Positions 9,348 through 19,140 of a stretch of DNA of 64,000 bases are shown in pieces (within the stretch, counting starts at the first letter, position 1; every line of letters starts with the position of its first letter). Below the pieces are notes generated by a model. The model did no database searches, had not been told where the DNA came from, and saw nothing but the letters and a program-made list of their open reading frames with translations. The position numbers were made by a program, and so were the translations under genes. The DNA is from Bacteroides cellulosilyticus (GTDB lineage: Bacteria > Bacteroidota > Bacteroidia > Bacteroidales > Bacteroidaceae): contig NZ_CP081903.1 in the NCBI RefSeq assembly GCF_020091405.1, positions 496,001 to 560,000 on the forward strand, in the 5' to 3' direction.

Positions 9348-9673
9348 CTGCAAAAGGGGAAATAGCAAATACTCCGGTTTCCATACACCGCATGATTGAT
9401 AGAACGACTAGTCCAAAATGACAAAATGTCAATAGTACCGTCTTACGTTTCTTTCTTTCGCATCAATGCTACTGTGATGCAGGAAAACGCAAGGATTTTC
9501 TATTAAGCAAATACTACATGATACATAATAATATCATAAAGCGTCTTTTCGGAAGAAAACTCAATCTGCCTCATCCTTATTAATCATAAATTGGACAGAT
9601 TTCTAAAAAAACGATTATTGGACTCCGTTGCTTATCCTCTTCAAAATAGAGAAATATCACCTGTTTTTCGGAG

Positions 9674-9749
9674 GGGCTACACCCTTTTTCAGTGATGGCG
9701 TCACCTTGTTATGAATAAGGTGTAGCCCTGTGAAGTAAAGGGTGTAGCC
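9674..9749. repeat. Three copies of a GGCTACACCCTT-type repeat
   Basis: GGGCTACACCCTTT (from 9674) faces two inverted copies, AAGGTGTAGCCC (9717-9728) and AAAGGGTGTAGCC (9737-9749). Alternative hairpins are therefore possible. Function unknown. Confidence 0.7.
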
Positions 9750-9827
9750 TTAATAAATGAAAGAGTATTTATTTTCGCAGAAAAGATAGTCTGTTTGGGT
9801 GAAAAAGATCATGTAATTATATAAGAT

Positions 9828-9858
9828 AGACCATCTGTTGCATGCAAACAGATGGTCT
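9828..9858. terminator. Hairpin, possible terminator of the NigD-like gene
   Basis: A 12-bp perfect stem AGACCATCTGTT/AACAGATGGTCT encloses a 7-nt loop. It lies about 170 bp beyond the stop of the minus-strand lipoprotein gene and has no strong T-run, so a terminator role is uncertain. Confidence 0.45.
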
Positions 9859-10030
9859 GATTCTGACAAACTAAGGTTTCAATCTTCTGGAAACACCTTT
9901 CTGGCCGAAAGCCTTATTACCAATAATGAGGAAAAGCAGACATAATGCAACAAAACATCCTATTTGGCTATCCTATTGTCATATCAAGTCAGAAATGGAA
10001 GTTCCAACATAAATAAAACAGCTGATGAAA

Positions 10031-10783
10031 CTATTTCAACTTTAAATTACTTCTTACAGCCGCAGCAGCGGGCTCACTTGGTGCAACGGATTTCCGGGTA
10101 CAATAATCAAACTCGGCTGATTTATCACCGCTGAATGACTTCCATTTCAGTTTCAACTTAACAGTTTTACCCTCCGTATCAGGCAATTCATCTAACTTAA
10201 AGGCAACCAAACCATCATCCGTATTTCCATACGTATCACCATACGCATTATGCCGGAACTCCACTTCATAAGGATTATCCGGATTTTGTCCTAACAATAA
10301 GTTTACAAAATGTTTCTGCGAGCCTCCCCATACAGTTCTGAAACGAAGTGTCAGATAGCCATCTTCTGCGAGAGTCACCCAGTCATTTACTATTTCTACA
10401 GGATCTGTACCATATATTTTATCATTTTCTTCTCCCAAATCCGGAGCAATAGGCTTTGTCAAGATACTGTCTATCCAGTTGATGTGCACAGCTTTCGTGT
10501 ATTCACCACTGGCTTCGTCCACTTCACTGTAATTCATCAATGCTCTGACCTCTTTGTCTCCAAAAGGAGAGGTTTTCACATTGGTCGGTAATAAGGTCGT
10601 CTTATCATCCAACTGCAAGAAAAATGCTCCATCGGCAGCTTCCTTCACTGTCACAAGGGCGTTAGGATACCTCAGGTAATAAGCGTTATTGTCGTCGTCG
10701 TCCAGACAGGACTGAAAACCTATAGAAGTGGCTACTACTGTTGCCACGGCAAGTGCTTTACTAAATACTGAATTAATTTTCAT
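10031..10783 (-). CDS. NigD-like lipoprotein
   Basis: 250 aa with a lipoprotein signal (ALAVATVVATSIGFQSC; lipidated Cys near residue 26) followed by an acidic run DDDDNN, typical of Bacteroides surface or periplasmic lipoproteins. The rest is beta-rich and matches the NigD-like pattern: an N-terminal small barrel (ALVTVKEAADGAFFLQLDDKTTLLP) and a C-terminal domain with TLRFRTVWGGSQKHFVNLLLG and VAFKLDELPDTEGKTVKLKLKWKS. NigD was named from the nig bacteriocin-immunity locus of Bacteroides, but the many genomic NigD-like proteins have no proven function. The gene is alone, with a GAGG-containing leader before the ATG. Confidence 0.82.
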   Translation of the reverse strand: MKINSVFSKALAVATVVATSIGFQSCLDDDDNNAYYLRYPNALVTVKEAADGAFFLQLDDKTTLLPTNVKTSPFGDKEVRALMNYSEVDEASGEYTKAVHINWIDSILTKPIAPDLGEENDKIYGTDPVEIVNDWVTLAEDGYLTLRFRTVWGGSQKHFVNLLLGQNPDNPYEVEFRHNAYGDTYGNTDDGLVAFKLDELPDTEGKTVKLKLKWKSFSGDKSAEFDYCTRKSVAPSEPAAAAVRSNLKLK

Positions 10784-10869
10784 AATGTACTTCCTCTAAT
10801 TAAATATTCAAAATAACTTCTTTGTATTAGAGAAATAACAAATTAGAAAAAAGACTGCATGGCATATTG

Positions 10870-11688
10870 TTAATTAACAATAATGTCTATTATTTCCAAA
10901 TCATCCGGCACGTGTACCACACCGGAAAATCCCTGAGCTGCTTCTTCCATATAACACGCTTTACGCGTATTCAGCGTCTTATCTTCCGTATGATATAACA
11001 ACAGATTCTTCACTTTCAGTTCTTCCGCCAGCTTCCCGGCATCCAGTGCCGTACTATGGTGTTTCTCATAAGGTTTGAATATATCACGGTCTTTATACAG
11101 ACAGAAAGCCTCGCACAACAACCAGTCAGCCCCTTCCACATAAGGACGATTCTTCTCATTATAAGGTTCATCTCCAAGACAAACCAGCGATTGGGCATTC
11201 GGCAATGTGGTACGAAACCCATATTGTTTCTCTTTAGTCGATCCTATATCAAAAGATTGTAGTTTTAACTCCCCTGCTTTAAATGTCTCTCCGTCCTTAA
11301 CCTCACAAAGTTCAATACCATTTCCCAAATACTGTACTATTTTCTTAGGCAACGTCATCCGGCAGATCCAATCCAGAACTTGTAATACTTTATCATGTCC
11401 ATACACCCGGAAGACTCCTGCATATTTTCCACTTTGCATCCGTTGTGCCACCATCCGGATTACCCATACCACACCCAATATATGATCCGTATGAGCATGT
11501 GTCACAAACATATCATGAATACGTTCAATGGCGATACCGGCTTTCTCCAACTGAACCAATATTCCATTTCCTCCACCGGCATCCACAAGCAGCACATTTT
11601 CAGCTGTCCGGATTGCGAAACAAGTATTATAGCATCTGGTAACGCCTGCATTACCTGTACCTAACATAATAATCTGAATATCCTTCAT
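10870..11688 (-). CDS. MBL-fold metallohydrolase (ribonuclease Z / phosphodiesterase-like)
   Basis: 272 aa from MKDIQIIMLGTGNAG (ATG at 11688), preferred over the in-frame start at 11724 because it begins on the first beta strand. The metal-binding motif THAHTDH (near residue 67) with downstream single His residues and an HHSTALDAG segment are those of the RNase Z/ElaC branch of the metallo-beta-lactamase fold, which binds two zinc ions. The length is shorter than tRNase Z (about 305 aa) and the flexible-arm sequence is not evident, so a phosphodiesterase or another small-molecule hydrolase is equally possible. It is cytosolic. A -7-like TATCTTTG lies upstream (minus strand, about 11722-11731). 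Confidence 0.78.
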   Translation of the reverse strand: MKDIQIIMLGTGNAGVTRCYNTCFAIRTAENVLLVDAGGGNGILVQLEKAGIAIERIHDMFVTHAHTDHILGVVWVIRMVAQRMQSGKYAGVFRVYGHDKVLQVLDWICRMTLPKKIVQYLGNGIELCEVKDGETFKAGELKLQSFDIGSTKEKQYGFRTTLPNAQSLVCLGDEPYNEKNRPYVEGADWLLCEAFCLYKDRDIFKPYEKHHSTALDAGKLAEELKVKNLLLYHTEDKTLNTRKACYMEEAAQGFSGVVHVPDDLEIIDIIVN

Positions 11689-11734
11689 CCTCTTAATTCT
11701 ATAATTACGAAATCTGAGCCACAAAGATAAACAG

Positions 11735-11787
11735 AATATGCCATTCTATAAGGAAAAATCAAAGCTCTCCTTATAGAATGGCATATT
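11735..11787 (-). terminator. Hairpin terminator after the S41 protease gene
   Basis: A 20-bp near-perfect stem AATATGCCATTCTATAAGGA/TCCTTATAGAATGGCATATT with a 13-nt loop lies 26 bp beyond the protease stop. The T-rich stretch on the minus-strand exit is weak. Confidence 0.65.
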
Positions 11788-11812
11788 TATAACAGTATAG
11801 TAAAGTATATAA

Positions 11813-14800
11813 TTACTTACTGAAATCTCTTGGAGCCGGAACAGGCGGCAATGGTTTACGGTTCTGCAACTCCTTCATTACTTCCTCAATAGCCTTATTG
11901 AGCTGTTCGTCTTCACCGTTCCATTCCTTCACAGGATCGTTATCAATCAAGATATCCGGATCGACACCATGATTTTCAATAATCCACTGGCCTGTTTTCG
12001 CATCATAACTGGTGAAGAAAGGAACACGGATATCCGTACCATCCATATAAGGCAATGGTCCGCTAATACCTACAATACCACCCCAGGTACGGGTACCGAT
12101 TAGTTTACCAAGCCCCAATGCACGGAAGCCCCATGGAAAGAGGTCACCGTCGGAAGCAGAATATTTATTAATCAAACAAACCTTCGGCCCCACTTGCACG
12201 GCATCGGGTATAGTGCCGACACGCTTCGTTCCACGTCCCATCGTCAAGCGGTAAGGTTCGCGAGACAAACGTTCCAGAATCATCGGAGATACATTACCGC
12301 CACCATTAGCACGATCATCTATAATCAGACCTTCCTTGTCGAGCTGCGGATAGAAATAACGGGAGAACTCGTTCAGACCTTCAGGGCCCATATCAGGAAT
12401 ATAGATATAACCAATACGTCCATTGGATGCCTTATCCACCTTCTTCAGGTTATTCTGTACCCAGTTATAATGATAAAGAGGATATTCATTTTCCAGCGGA
12501 CTGATGACAATCTTTCTTGCACCTGCCAATTGCGGCTTGCTGTTCAACGAGATTTCTGTCGGTACATCAGCCTTTCCTACCAGTAAAGCATAGATATTCT
12601 TCACCGTATTCGTCGGTATGCCATCAATGGCGACAATGTATTCCCCAGCCTTAGCCTCAATACCCGGTTCAGTAAGCGGAGAACGCAGTTCCTTACTCCA
12701 GGAAGCACCGGGAAGTATCTTATCCAAACGGAAGAAACCGCTCTTATCTGCCGATACCTCAGCACCCAGCAAACCAGTCTTGATACGTGCCGGTTTATCC
12801 GTTTCACCCGGATTGACATATGCGTGTCCGCAGTTAAGCTCACCAATCATCTCTCCAATGATATAGTTCAGGTCGAGACGCGTCTTTGCATAAGGCAGCA
12901 GAACAGAATATTTCTGTTTGATTGCTTTCCAATCCACACCATGCATATTCTCCAGATAAAAACCGTCACGATAAGCACGCCACGCCTCATCAAAGATTTG
13001 TGCCCATTCCTTGGAGTAATCTATCGTAATGGACATATTATCCATATTGACAGGCGTACTCAGATTAGCCGCTCCTTCCGGTATAGCGGTTACATAAAGC
13101 TTGTTATCCTTGTAGAACAAAGACTTTTGACTACCCGGAGTAACCGTCATCATTGCACCATCGGCAACCGTTTCTTCTTTCTGACCTTCAAGATCAAAAA
13201 ACTTCGTTCCGCCATTGCCCCAGTAATATACCTTCTTTCCGTTTGAATAGAAATTAGCATAATAAGAAGCCGACAATGGAAGCTTGACGATACGGTCGGT
13301 GATACCTTCCGGATCAAACTTGACGAGTGACGCAGAAGCTGTTTCCTGTTTCGCGTCTTTCTTTCCGGCAGTCTTTTCAGCAGCCTTCGGGGCCTCACTT
13401 TCCCTGTCACTCTTCACTCCGGCATCTTTCTGTATGAAAGGTGACGGGGTATCTTTCGAGAGCAAAGCAAGATAAACTCCATACATATTATTATAGACAT
13501 GGTTCCATTCCAACCAGCCGTATGTAGGATTGAAATCGCGGGCAGATGAGAAAATCAGATACTTACCATCCGTACTGAATACCGGTGATGAAGAATTATA
13601 CCACTTGTCCGTCACCGGATATTCCTTCTTTCCAGCAATATCATAGACATATACAACTGTTATTTCATTATCTGCATCACGGGTATAGGTCAGCCATTTG
13701 CTATCCGGCGAGAAAGTCACATCCTGTGGTTCCCCCATCGGGTCCTGCAATAGCATAGTCACCTGTCGTGAAGCTACATCCAGAAGATTGATACGATTCT
13801 GACGGTCGGTATAAACAATCTTCTTACTGTCCGGACTCCATTCGAAAGAGCGGATATACGTATCATTATTCTTGGTCAGCTGCACCGGATTGCCTTCCAC
13901 TGCATCCTGAAGATAAAGCTCGGTCTCTCCGGTAGCATCCGAAATATAAGCAATGTATTTTCCATCAGGAGACCATTGCGCATTACGTTCGTGAGCACCC
14001 GGAGTGCGGGTTATATTTTTCGTCACCCCCTTGGTCGAGGGCAGATTAAAAACCTCTCCGCGGGCAGTTACCACCACCCGTTCTCCATCGGGAGATGCAC
14101 TGGCAGCAGTCAGATACTTAGCTCCATTCTTTATGGCGCTACGAGCATAGATATTATCCGAAGCAAGACTGATATTTACTTTCTCGGGCTGACGGGTGGC
14201 AGCATCCATCTTATAGATATATCCGCCATTCTCAAACACAATGGTATTGCCGGAAGCACTCGGAAACTTTACATCATATTCGGTAAAGTTAGTAATCTTC
14301 GACGTCTGTTTTGTCTTCGTATTATAAACAAAGATATTCATGGTGCGATCACGATCGGAAAGGAAAAAGACATCATCGCCGATCCACATGGGGAAGATAT
14401 CCTGAGCAACATTATTCGTTATATTCTCCACTGATTTCTTTGCGGGATTGTATATCCAAATGTCATCCGCCATACCGCCTTTGTAGTACTTCCAGGTGCG
14501 GAATTCGCGCATGGTGCGGTTATAAGCCAGTTGTTTCCCGTCGGGAGAGTAGCTACAGAAGCCACCTTCCGGCAAGGGAATGATTTCGGGCAAGCCGCCT
14601 TCCTGGTTAACAGTATAGAGTTTGCCGGAAAAACCACTGCTGATGCGGTTACGATATACGATTTGTTTGCCGTCGGGGCTCCATGCCATTACGATATTAT
14701 TAGGTCCCATGCGGTCGCCCAAGTCATCACGGGCATTGGTTGCGGTGTAAGTAAGGCGTTGCGGTTCGCCGCCTATGGAGGGGATGGTATACACTTCCGT

Positions 14801-15061
14801 ATTTCCATCATACTGGCCTGTAAAGGCAATTGTCTTACCGTCCGGTGAGAAACGGGGAAACATTTCGTATCCCACATGCGAAGTCAGGCGTTGAGCCTCT
14901 CCTCCCGTGACAGGCACTTTGTAAAGATCGCCTGCATACGAGAAGACAATCTCACTACCGTTCGTGGCCGGAAAACGCAACAAACGTGCTTCATCTGCCG
15001 CAGAAAGCCATGCAGATGCACCGATCAGAACGAATAAGGATAAAAGTAATTTCTTATTCAT
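11813..15061 (-). CDS. Tricorn-type S41 family protease (beta-propeller, PDZ, S41)
   Basis: 1082 aa with signal peptide (LLLSLFVLIGASAWLSAA). WD40/PD40-like propeller repeats (FSPDGKTIAFTG, WSPDGKQIVY, FSPDSKWLTYT and others) fill about residues 30-560. A low-complexity charged linker (APKAAEKTAGKKDAKQE) follows near 545. Next come the C1 helical part (WAQIFDEAWRAYRDGFY), a PDZ domain (GLLGAEVSADKSGFFRLD...) and the S41 catalytic core, with substrate strand IIDDRANGGGNVSP and the nucleophile Ser in KYSASDGDLFPWGF. Tricorn trims peptides from larger proteases; this exported version probably acts in the periplasm. It has its own -7-like element (TACTTTTG, minus strand 15085-15092). It is downstream of, but not clearly part of, the PUL. 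Confidence 0.88.
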   Translation of the reverse strand: MNKKLLLSLFVLIGASAWLSAADEARLLRFPATNGSEIVFSYAGDLYKVPVTGGEAQRLTSHVGYEMFPRFSPDGKTIAFTGQYDGNTEVYTIPSIGGEPQRLTYTATNARDDLGDRMGPNNIVMAWSPDGKQIVYRNRISSGFSGKLYTVNQEGGLPEIIPLPEGGFCSYSPDGKQLAYNRTMREFRTWKYYKGGMADDIWIYNPAKKSVENITNNVAQDIFPMWIGDDVFFLSDRDRTMNIFVYNTKTKQTSKITNFTEYDVKFPSASGNTIVFENGGYIYKMDAATRQPEKVNISLASDNIYARSAIKNGAKYLTAASASPDGERVVVTARGEVFNLPSTKGVTKNITRTPGAHERNAQWSPDGKYIAYISDATGETELYLQDAVEGNPVQLTKNNDTYIRSFEWSPDSKKIVYTDRQNRINLLDVASRQVTMLLQDPMGEPQDVTFSPDSKWLTYTRDADNEITVVYVYDIAGKKEYPVTDKWYNSSSPVFSTDGKYLIFSSARDFNPTYGWLEWNHVYNNMYGVYLALLSKDTPSPFIQKDAGVKSDRESEAPKAAEKTAGKKDAKQETASASLVKFDPEGITDRIVKLPLSASYYANFYSNGKKVYYWGNGGTKFFDLEGQKEETVADGAMMTVTPGSQKSLFYKDNKLYVTAIPEGAANLSTPVNMDNMSITIDYSKEWAQIFDEAWRAYRDGFYLENMHGVDWKAIKQKYSVLLPYAKTRLDLNYIIGEMIGELNCGHAYVNPGETDKPARIKTGLLGAEVSADKSGFFRLDKILPGASWSKELRSPLTEPGIEAKAGEYIVAIDGIPTNTVKNIYALLVGKADVPTEISLNSKPQLAGARKIVISPLENEYPLYHYNWVQNNLKKVDKASNGRIGYIYIPDMGPEGLNEFSRYFYPQLDKEGLIIDDRANGGGNVSPMILERLSREPYRLTMGRGTKRVGTIPDAVQVGPKVCLINKYSASDGDLFPWGFRALGLGKLIGTRTWGGIVGISGPLPYMDGTDIRVPFFTSYDAKTGQWIIENHGVDPDILIDNDPVKEWNGEDEQLNKAIEEVMKELQNRKPLPPVPAPRDFSK

Positions 15062-15084
15062 GTTATTTGAATTTAGTCAACTTA

Positions 15085-15092
15085 CAAAAGTA
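15085..15092 (-). promoter_or_regulatory. Probable -7 element of the S41 protease gene
   Basis: TACTTTTG on the minus strand matches TAnnTTTG and lies 24 bp before the start codon. No clear -33 box is seen. Confidence 0.45.
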
Positions 15093-15147
15093 AGAAAAGA
15101 ATAAGAATAATTACACGAAAAGCATGCAAAAAATCAATCTTGCCACT

Positions 15148-18100
15148 TTAAGTGCAGTTCAACTGATGCCCCGGATTATTAACAAATTCCCCCGGCTTTA
15201 TACCGAATTGTTTCTGGAAACACTTTGCAAAATACGACGGATTATTAAAACCTACCATATAGCAGATTTCATTAATACGGTATTTATTTTCCGCAAGCAG
15301 GGCTGCCGCTTTCTTCAACCTCACTATCTGTATCAATTCATTCGGAGTAACATTAGCCAGCGTCTTGATCTTGGCAAACAGACCGGAACGGCTGATACCA
15401 AGCTGTTCAGCCAGGAAATCAATTGTCAGTTCCGGTTCAGAGAAGTTTTGTTCGATAACCTCATTGATACGGGTCAGGAATTTATTGTCCACCGAGTTGC
15501 TGGCTATGCTGTTCAAAGGCACCATCGGCATTTTAGAAAACTTCTGGCGGAGCAGATTACGCAAGTCGAGAAGATTCTTGATACATGCCTCCAGATATTG
15601 TACTGAGAAAGGTTTCTCGATATAAGCATCCGCACCGCAGTCCATACCCTCTATCTTAGAGTTCGTATCCGTTTTTGCCGTCAGCAATATGAACGGGATA
15701 TGACTGATAGCCTGGTCCGCCCGCAAAGCCTTGCAAAATTCCACCCCATCCATGCGTGGCATCATCCAGTCGCTCACAATCAAGGTCACCTCATGCACCT
15801 TCAGTTTTTTCAACGCTTCCACCCCATCTTCTGCCGTCAGAATGGAATATTGAGCGGAGAAACTGCTTGAAAGGAAGTTCAGCATCTCTTCGTTATCATC
15901 CACAATCAGCATTACCGGCTTATCTTTAGAGGACACCACCGACAGACTTTCCGACAAGATATCTTCGGGAACCGCCGGATTGAGAACACTTGCCTCCCCA
16001 TTCTGCACCGTCTCCCCAACTTGTTCAATAGGCAGTGTCACTATGAAAGAGGAACCTTTATTGATTTCAGACTCTATCTCTATGCAACCGTTATGTGATT
16101 CCACAATGCTCTTCACAATACTGAGTCCGATACCCGTACCGGGTTTATTATCCATTGCCTGATAGAAAGGTTTGAAGATTTTCTTCCGGTCTTCTTGGCT
16201 GATACCGATTCCGTTATCAGTTACTCTCACCACAAACGTATGCTGTTCCGGCTGAATAAGACAAGAAAGGATTACTTTATCCTTGGTATATTTGCTTGCA
16301 TTCGTCAGCAGATTGCTTATCAGCTTGGTGACCGCCTCACTATCAACCATAGCCGTAAAATCAGCATCGGGATATTCCACTTCCAGATGTGCACCATGCT
16401 GGGTGATAAACGGTTTAAACCGCTCGCAAACCGCCTGTAGTAATTGGCGGATATTCTGCGAAGCAAACCTAATAGTCATTCCCTCCTGCTCCACCTTACG
16501 GAAGTCCAGCAGTTGATTGACCAGAAACAGCAGTCGCTGACTATTGCGGTCGATAATATTCAGATCGTCCCGCAGCACTGCCGGCATTGGTATGGACGAT
16601 TTCATTATCTTTTCCAAAGGACCAATGATAAGGGAAACCGGAGTACGGATTTCATGGGCTATCATCGTGAAGAACTTAATCTTAGCTTCATGTACTTCCT
16701 TCTCCTTACTCACATTCAACTGATTGATTTCCGCAGTGTGCTTCTTCTCCGTCCGCTTCAACAGGAAACGAATAAAGAAGGTCAGCGCTATGCACACCAA
16801 TATGAAATAAAGTATTTTGGAAGCCGTGCTCCAGTAGAAAGGAGGATGAATGGTTATCTTTAAATTTGCTTCCTGGTCGCTCCAAATCCCATCATTATTC
16901 GTGGCTTTCACCTTAAAAACATATGTTCCGGCAGGCAAATTGGTATAAGTAGCTTTATTCTGCGAACCTACATAATTCCAGTCTTTATCGAAACCTTCCA
17001 GTTTATAAGCATACTGGTTCTTTTCGGGTGTGCAATAGCTCAATGAAGCATAAAGAAGGCTGAATACATGGTCTTTATAAGACAAATCCAGTTCCGTCAT
17101 CTGATTCAGAGCCTTTGGTAACTGTTTATCTCCTATCCGGATTTCCTTGTTGAAGATTTCCAATCCAGCGATAATGACCGGTGGAAGCACTTTATTCGTT
17201 TTTATCTGATAAGGGTAGAAAGCATTGAAACCATTTACCGAACCGACATATATCTTCCCGTCGGAAGCTTTCAAAGCTGCATTAGGCAGGAATTGTTCGC
17301 TCTGCAACCCATCGCTGCGCGTAAAAACCTGACAACTCTCGCCGGGAGCATAACGAACCAGTCCCTTCGTTGTGGTCAGCCACAGCACACGCTGGTCTTC
17401 AACAATGCCGCAAATGTTACGGCTGGGAATATCCAAAGGTATCGCTTCAAACCGGTCTTCTTCAGCATTATACTTGCAAAGCCCGTTCATCGTCCCCACC
17501 CACATATTCCCGTTGCCATCTATCAGCACGCAATTCACTTGATCGTTAACCAATGCACCGGGAACATTGCTGTGCACATAGTTCTTCCAAGTCTTTTTAT
17601 CCGGATTATACTTAAACAAGCCCTTCCCTTGCGTAGAAAACCAGATATTGCCGTTGGCATCCTGATCTATATCGATGGTTAACGATTCAAGATCTTTGAC
17701 ACGGATAAAGTTGTCTTCCTCACGGTTATACAGGTTTACCCCTGCCATAGAAGTCACCCATATCCGTTTCTCCCGGTCACGGAAAATGGCGTAAGAACTG
17801 GTGCCGTCAAGGGTGGTCAAGTCTCCTCCCCTGGTGGTATATATCCTGAACGCGCCTGTTTTCGTATTCAGCACGTTGACTCCTCCCGTATAGGTGCCAA
17901 TCCATAAATCATCATCATCCATACAAAGAGCATGCACATTATGGTAAGAAAGACTGTTTCTATGTTCATCGGGCATATAATGAGTGAATTGTTTATCCTT
18001 GGGAGAAAAGCGGCTCAGCCCTCCATCATCAGAGGCTATCCAGATATATCCAGAAGAGTCTTCACAAAAACGTCCGATAACAGTTCCGTTTACCGAGTTG

Positions 18101-19140
18101 TAAAAGCGCGAATGGGCAAAGCATTCAAACTGCCCGGTATTAGGCGAAAGATAATTTACCCCACCGTAATACGTCCCGACCCATATTCCTCCTTCACGGT
18201 CTTTCACGATGGGATAGACAAAACGATTAGATAATGAATAAGGGTTTGTTTCATCTTCCGTGAACAGTTGATGTTCACACGTAAGGGTATTAAACAACAA
18301 AAGTCCGTCATCCGAACCTATCAATAGTTGGTGGGGAGCATATTCCATCAAAGAGTGGATATGTGTAGCCCCCTTACCCTCCGACGGATGCAAATAAGTG
18401 GTTGCCTGACCTGTGTATCTGTCTATCTTCTGCAAACCGCATTCCCAGGTTCCCAACCACAGTGCATGTTCAGAGTCCTCCAACATGACCAGAGAGTTTG
18501 AGTCATATTTGCCTGTTTCGTAAGTGATAGGGAAAGGATCGAACTTATTCTCCGCCTTATTCAGTTTGGAGACAGTGGGGCTTCCCCAATTAGTGACTGC
18601 CCATATCTGATTTTCACTATCAATCAGCACACTGGCCATTAATCCATTGGCATCTTTAAATTCATAATGTTCCAGATAGTGTTTGGATATATTATACTTG
18701 AAAATACCTTGCCCTACTGTCGAGAACCACAAGTTGCCGTCTCTGTCTTCTGCAATATGATTCACATTGCTCTTAATGCTGTCACCTTGGGCTGTCAATA
18801 CATTGAATAGTTCAAAGCTTTCCGTTTCATAATCAAATATATACACCCCGTCTTCTGTCCCTACCCAGATATTGTCCGTAGTGTCGTAAAGAGAAGAGAT
18901 ATAATCATTAGACCCTTGCGGATTCAGATTATAAACCTTTATAGTGGTGCCGTCGTAACGGTTCAAGCCGTCATCCGTACCAAGCCACATAAAGCCATAT
19001 TTATCCTGCATAATAGCACGCACAGAGTTGGAGGATAATCCATCTTCCACGGAGAAATGGCGGAACCAGAAATCAGTAGAAGCTGCCGGAAGCACCAACG
19101 GAATAATACCGGCTATAATAGCAAGGATAATCTTTTTCAT
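15148..19140 (-). CDS. Hybrid two-component system regulator (HTCS)
   Basis: 1330 aa in a single chain: signal peptide (IILAIIAGIIPLVLPAAS), a large periplasmic sensor of two-component propeller repeats (repeated IWVGT, LWLGTW, MWLGTDDG motifs, about 25-690), a Y_Y_Y immunoglobulin-like domain (YAYKLEGFDKDWNYVG), a membrane helix (about 780-800), HisKA with FTMIAHEIRTPVSLI, HATPase_c (NLLTNASKYT, DNGIGI, GTGIGLSI), a receiver domain (phospho-Asp in LIVSDWMMPRMDG) and a C-terminal AraC helix-turn-helix (SYFAKCFQKQFGIKPGEF). All catalytic residues are intact. HTCS proteins sense oligosaccharides in the periplasm and activate the linked PUL. It is translationally coupled (4-bp overlap) to the DMT permease and is the likely regulator of both arms of the locus. 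Confidence 0.95.
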   Translation of the reverse strand: MKKIILAIIAGIIPLVLPAASTDFWFRHFSVEDGLSSNSVRAIMQDKYGFMWLGTDDGLNRYDGTTIKVYNLNPQGSNDYISSLYDTTDNIWVGTEDGVYIFDYETESFELFNVLTAQGDSIKSNVNHIAEDRDGNLWFSTVGQGIFKYNISKHYLEHYEFKDANGLMASVLIDSENQIWAVTNWGSPTVSKLNKAENKFDPFPITYETGKYDSNSLVMLEDSEHALWLGTWECGLQKIDRYTGQATTYLHPSEGKGATHIHSLMEYAPHQLLIGSDDGLLLFNTLTCEHQLFTEDETNPYSLSNRFVYPIVKDREGGIWVGTYYGGVNYLSPNTGQFECFAHSRFYNSVNGTVIGRFCEDSSGYIWIASDDGGLSRFSPKDKQFTHYMPDEHRNSLSYHNVHALCMDDDDLWIGTYTGGVNVLNTKTGAFRIYTTRGGDLTTLDGTSSYAIFRDREKRIWVTSMAGVNLYNREEDNFIRVKDLESLTIDIDQDANGNIWFSTQGKGLFKYNPDKKTWKNYVHSNVPGALVNDQVNCVLIDGNGNMWVGTMNGLCKYNAEEDRFEAIPLDIPSRNICGIVEDQRVLWLTTTKGLVRYAPGESCQVFTRSDGLQSEQFLPNAALKASDGKIYVGSVNGFNAFYPYQIKTNKVLPPVIIAGLEIFNKEIRIGDKQLPKALNQMTELDLSYKDHVFSLLYASLSYCTPEKNQYAYKLEGFDKDWNYVGSQNKATYTNLPAGTYVFKVKATNNDGIWSDQEANLKITIHPPFYWSTASKILYFILVCIALTFFIRFLLKRTEKKHTAEINQLNVSKEKEVHEAKIKFFTMIAHEIRTPVSLIIGPLEKIMKSSIPMPAVLRDDLNIIDRNSQRLLFLVNQLLDFRKVEQEGMTIRFASQNIRQLLQAVCERFKPFITQHGAHLEVEYPDADFTAMVDSEAVTKLISNLLTNASKYTKDKVILSCLIQPEQHTFVVRVTDNGIGISQEDRKKIFKPFYQAMDNKPGTGIGLSIVKSIVESHNGCIEIESEINKGSSFIVTLPIEQVGETVQNGEASVLNPAVPEDILSESLSVVSSKDKPVMLIVDDNEEMLNFLSSSFSAQYSILTAEDGVEALKKLKVHEVTLIVSDWMMPRMDGVEFCKALRADQAISHIPFILLTAKTDTNSKIEGMDCGADAYIEKPFSVQYLEACIKNLLDLRNLLRQKFSKMPMVPLNSIASNSVDNKFLTRINEVIEQNFSEPELTIDFLAEQLGISRSGLFAKIKTLANVTPNELIQIVRLKKAAALLAENKYRINEICYMVGFNNPSYFAKCFQKQFGIKPGEFVNNPGHQLNCT

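Larger units (their letters stand above)
9061..10030. other. Gene-free region of about 970 bp downstream of tRNA-Met
   Basis: No credible coding frame is seen on either strand. It contains a direct repeat AGGTGACGCT (twice within 9113-9136), the palindrome and hairpin at 9279-9347, the CTACACC inverted/direct repeat set at 9674-9749 and a hairpin at 9828-9858. A position just after a tRNA gene is a common integration site, but no integrase and no copy of the tRNA 3' end is present. Confidence 0.7.

Noticed and set aside
9041..10030. Integrated element or integrase remnant after tRNA-Met
   Set aside because: No integrase-like frame and no repeat of the tRNA 3' end could be found; only short repeats remain.
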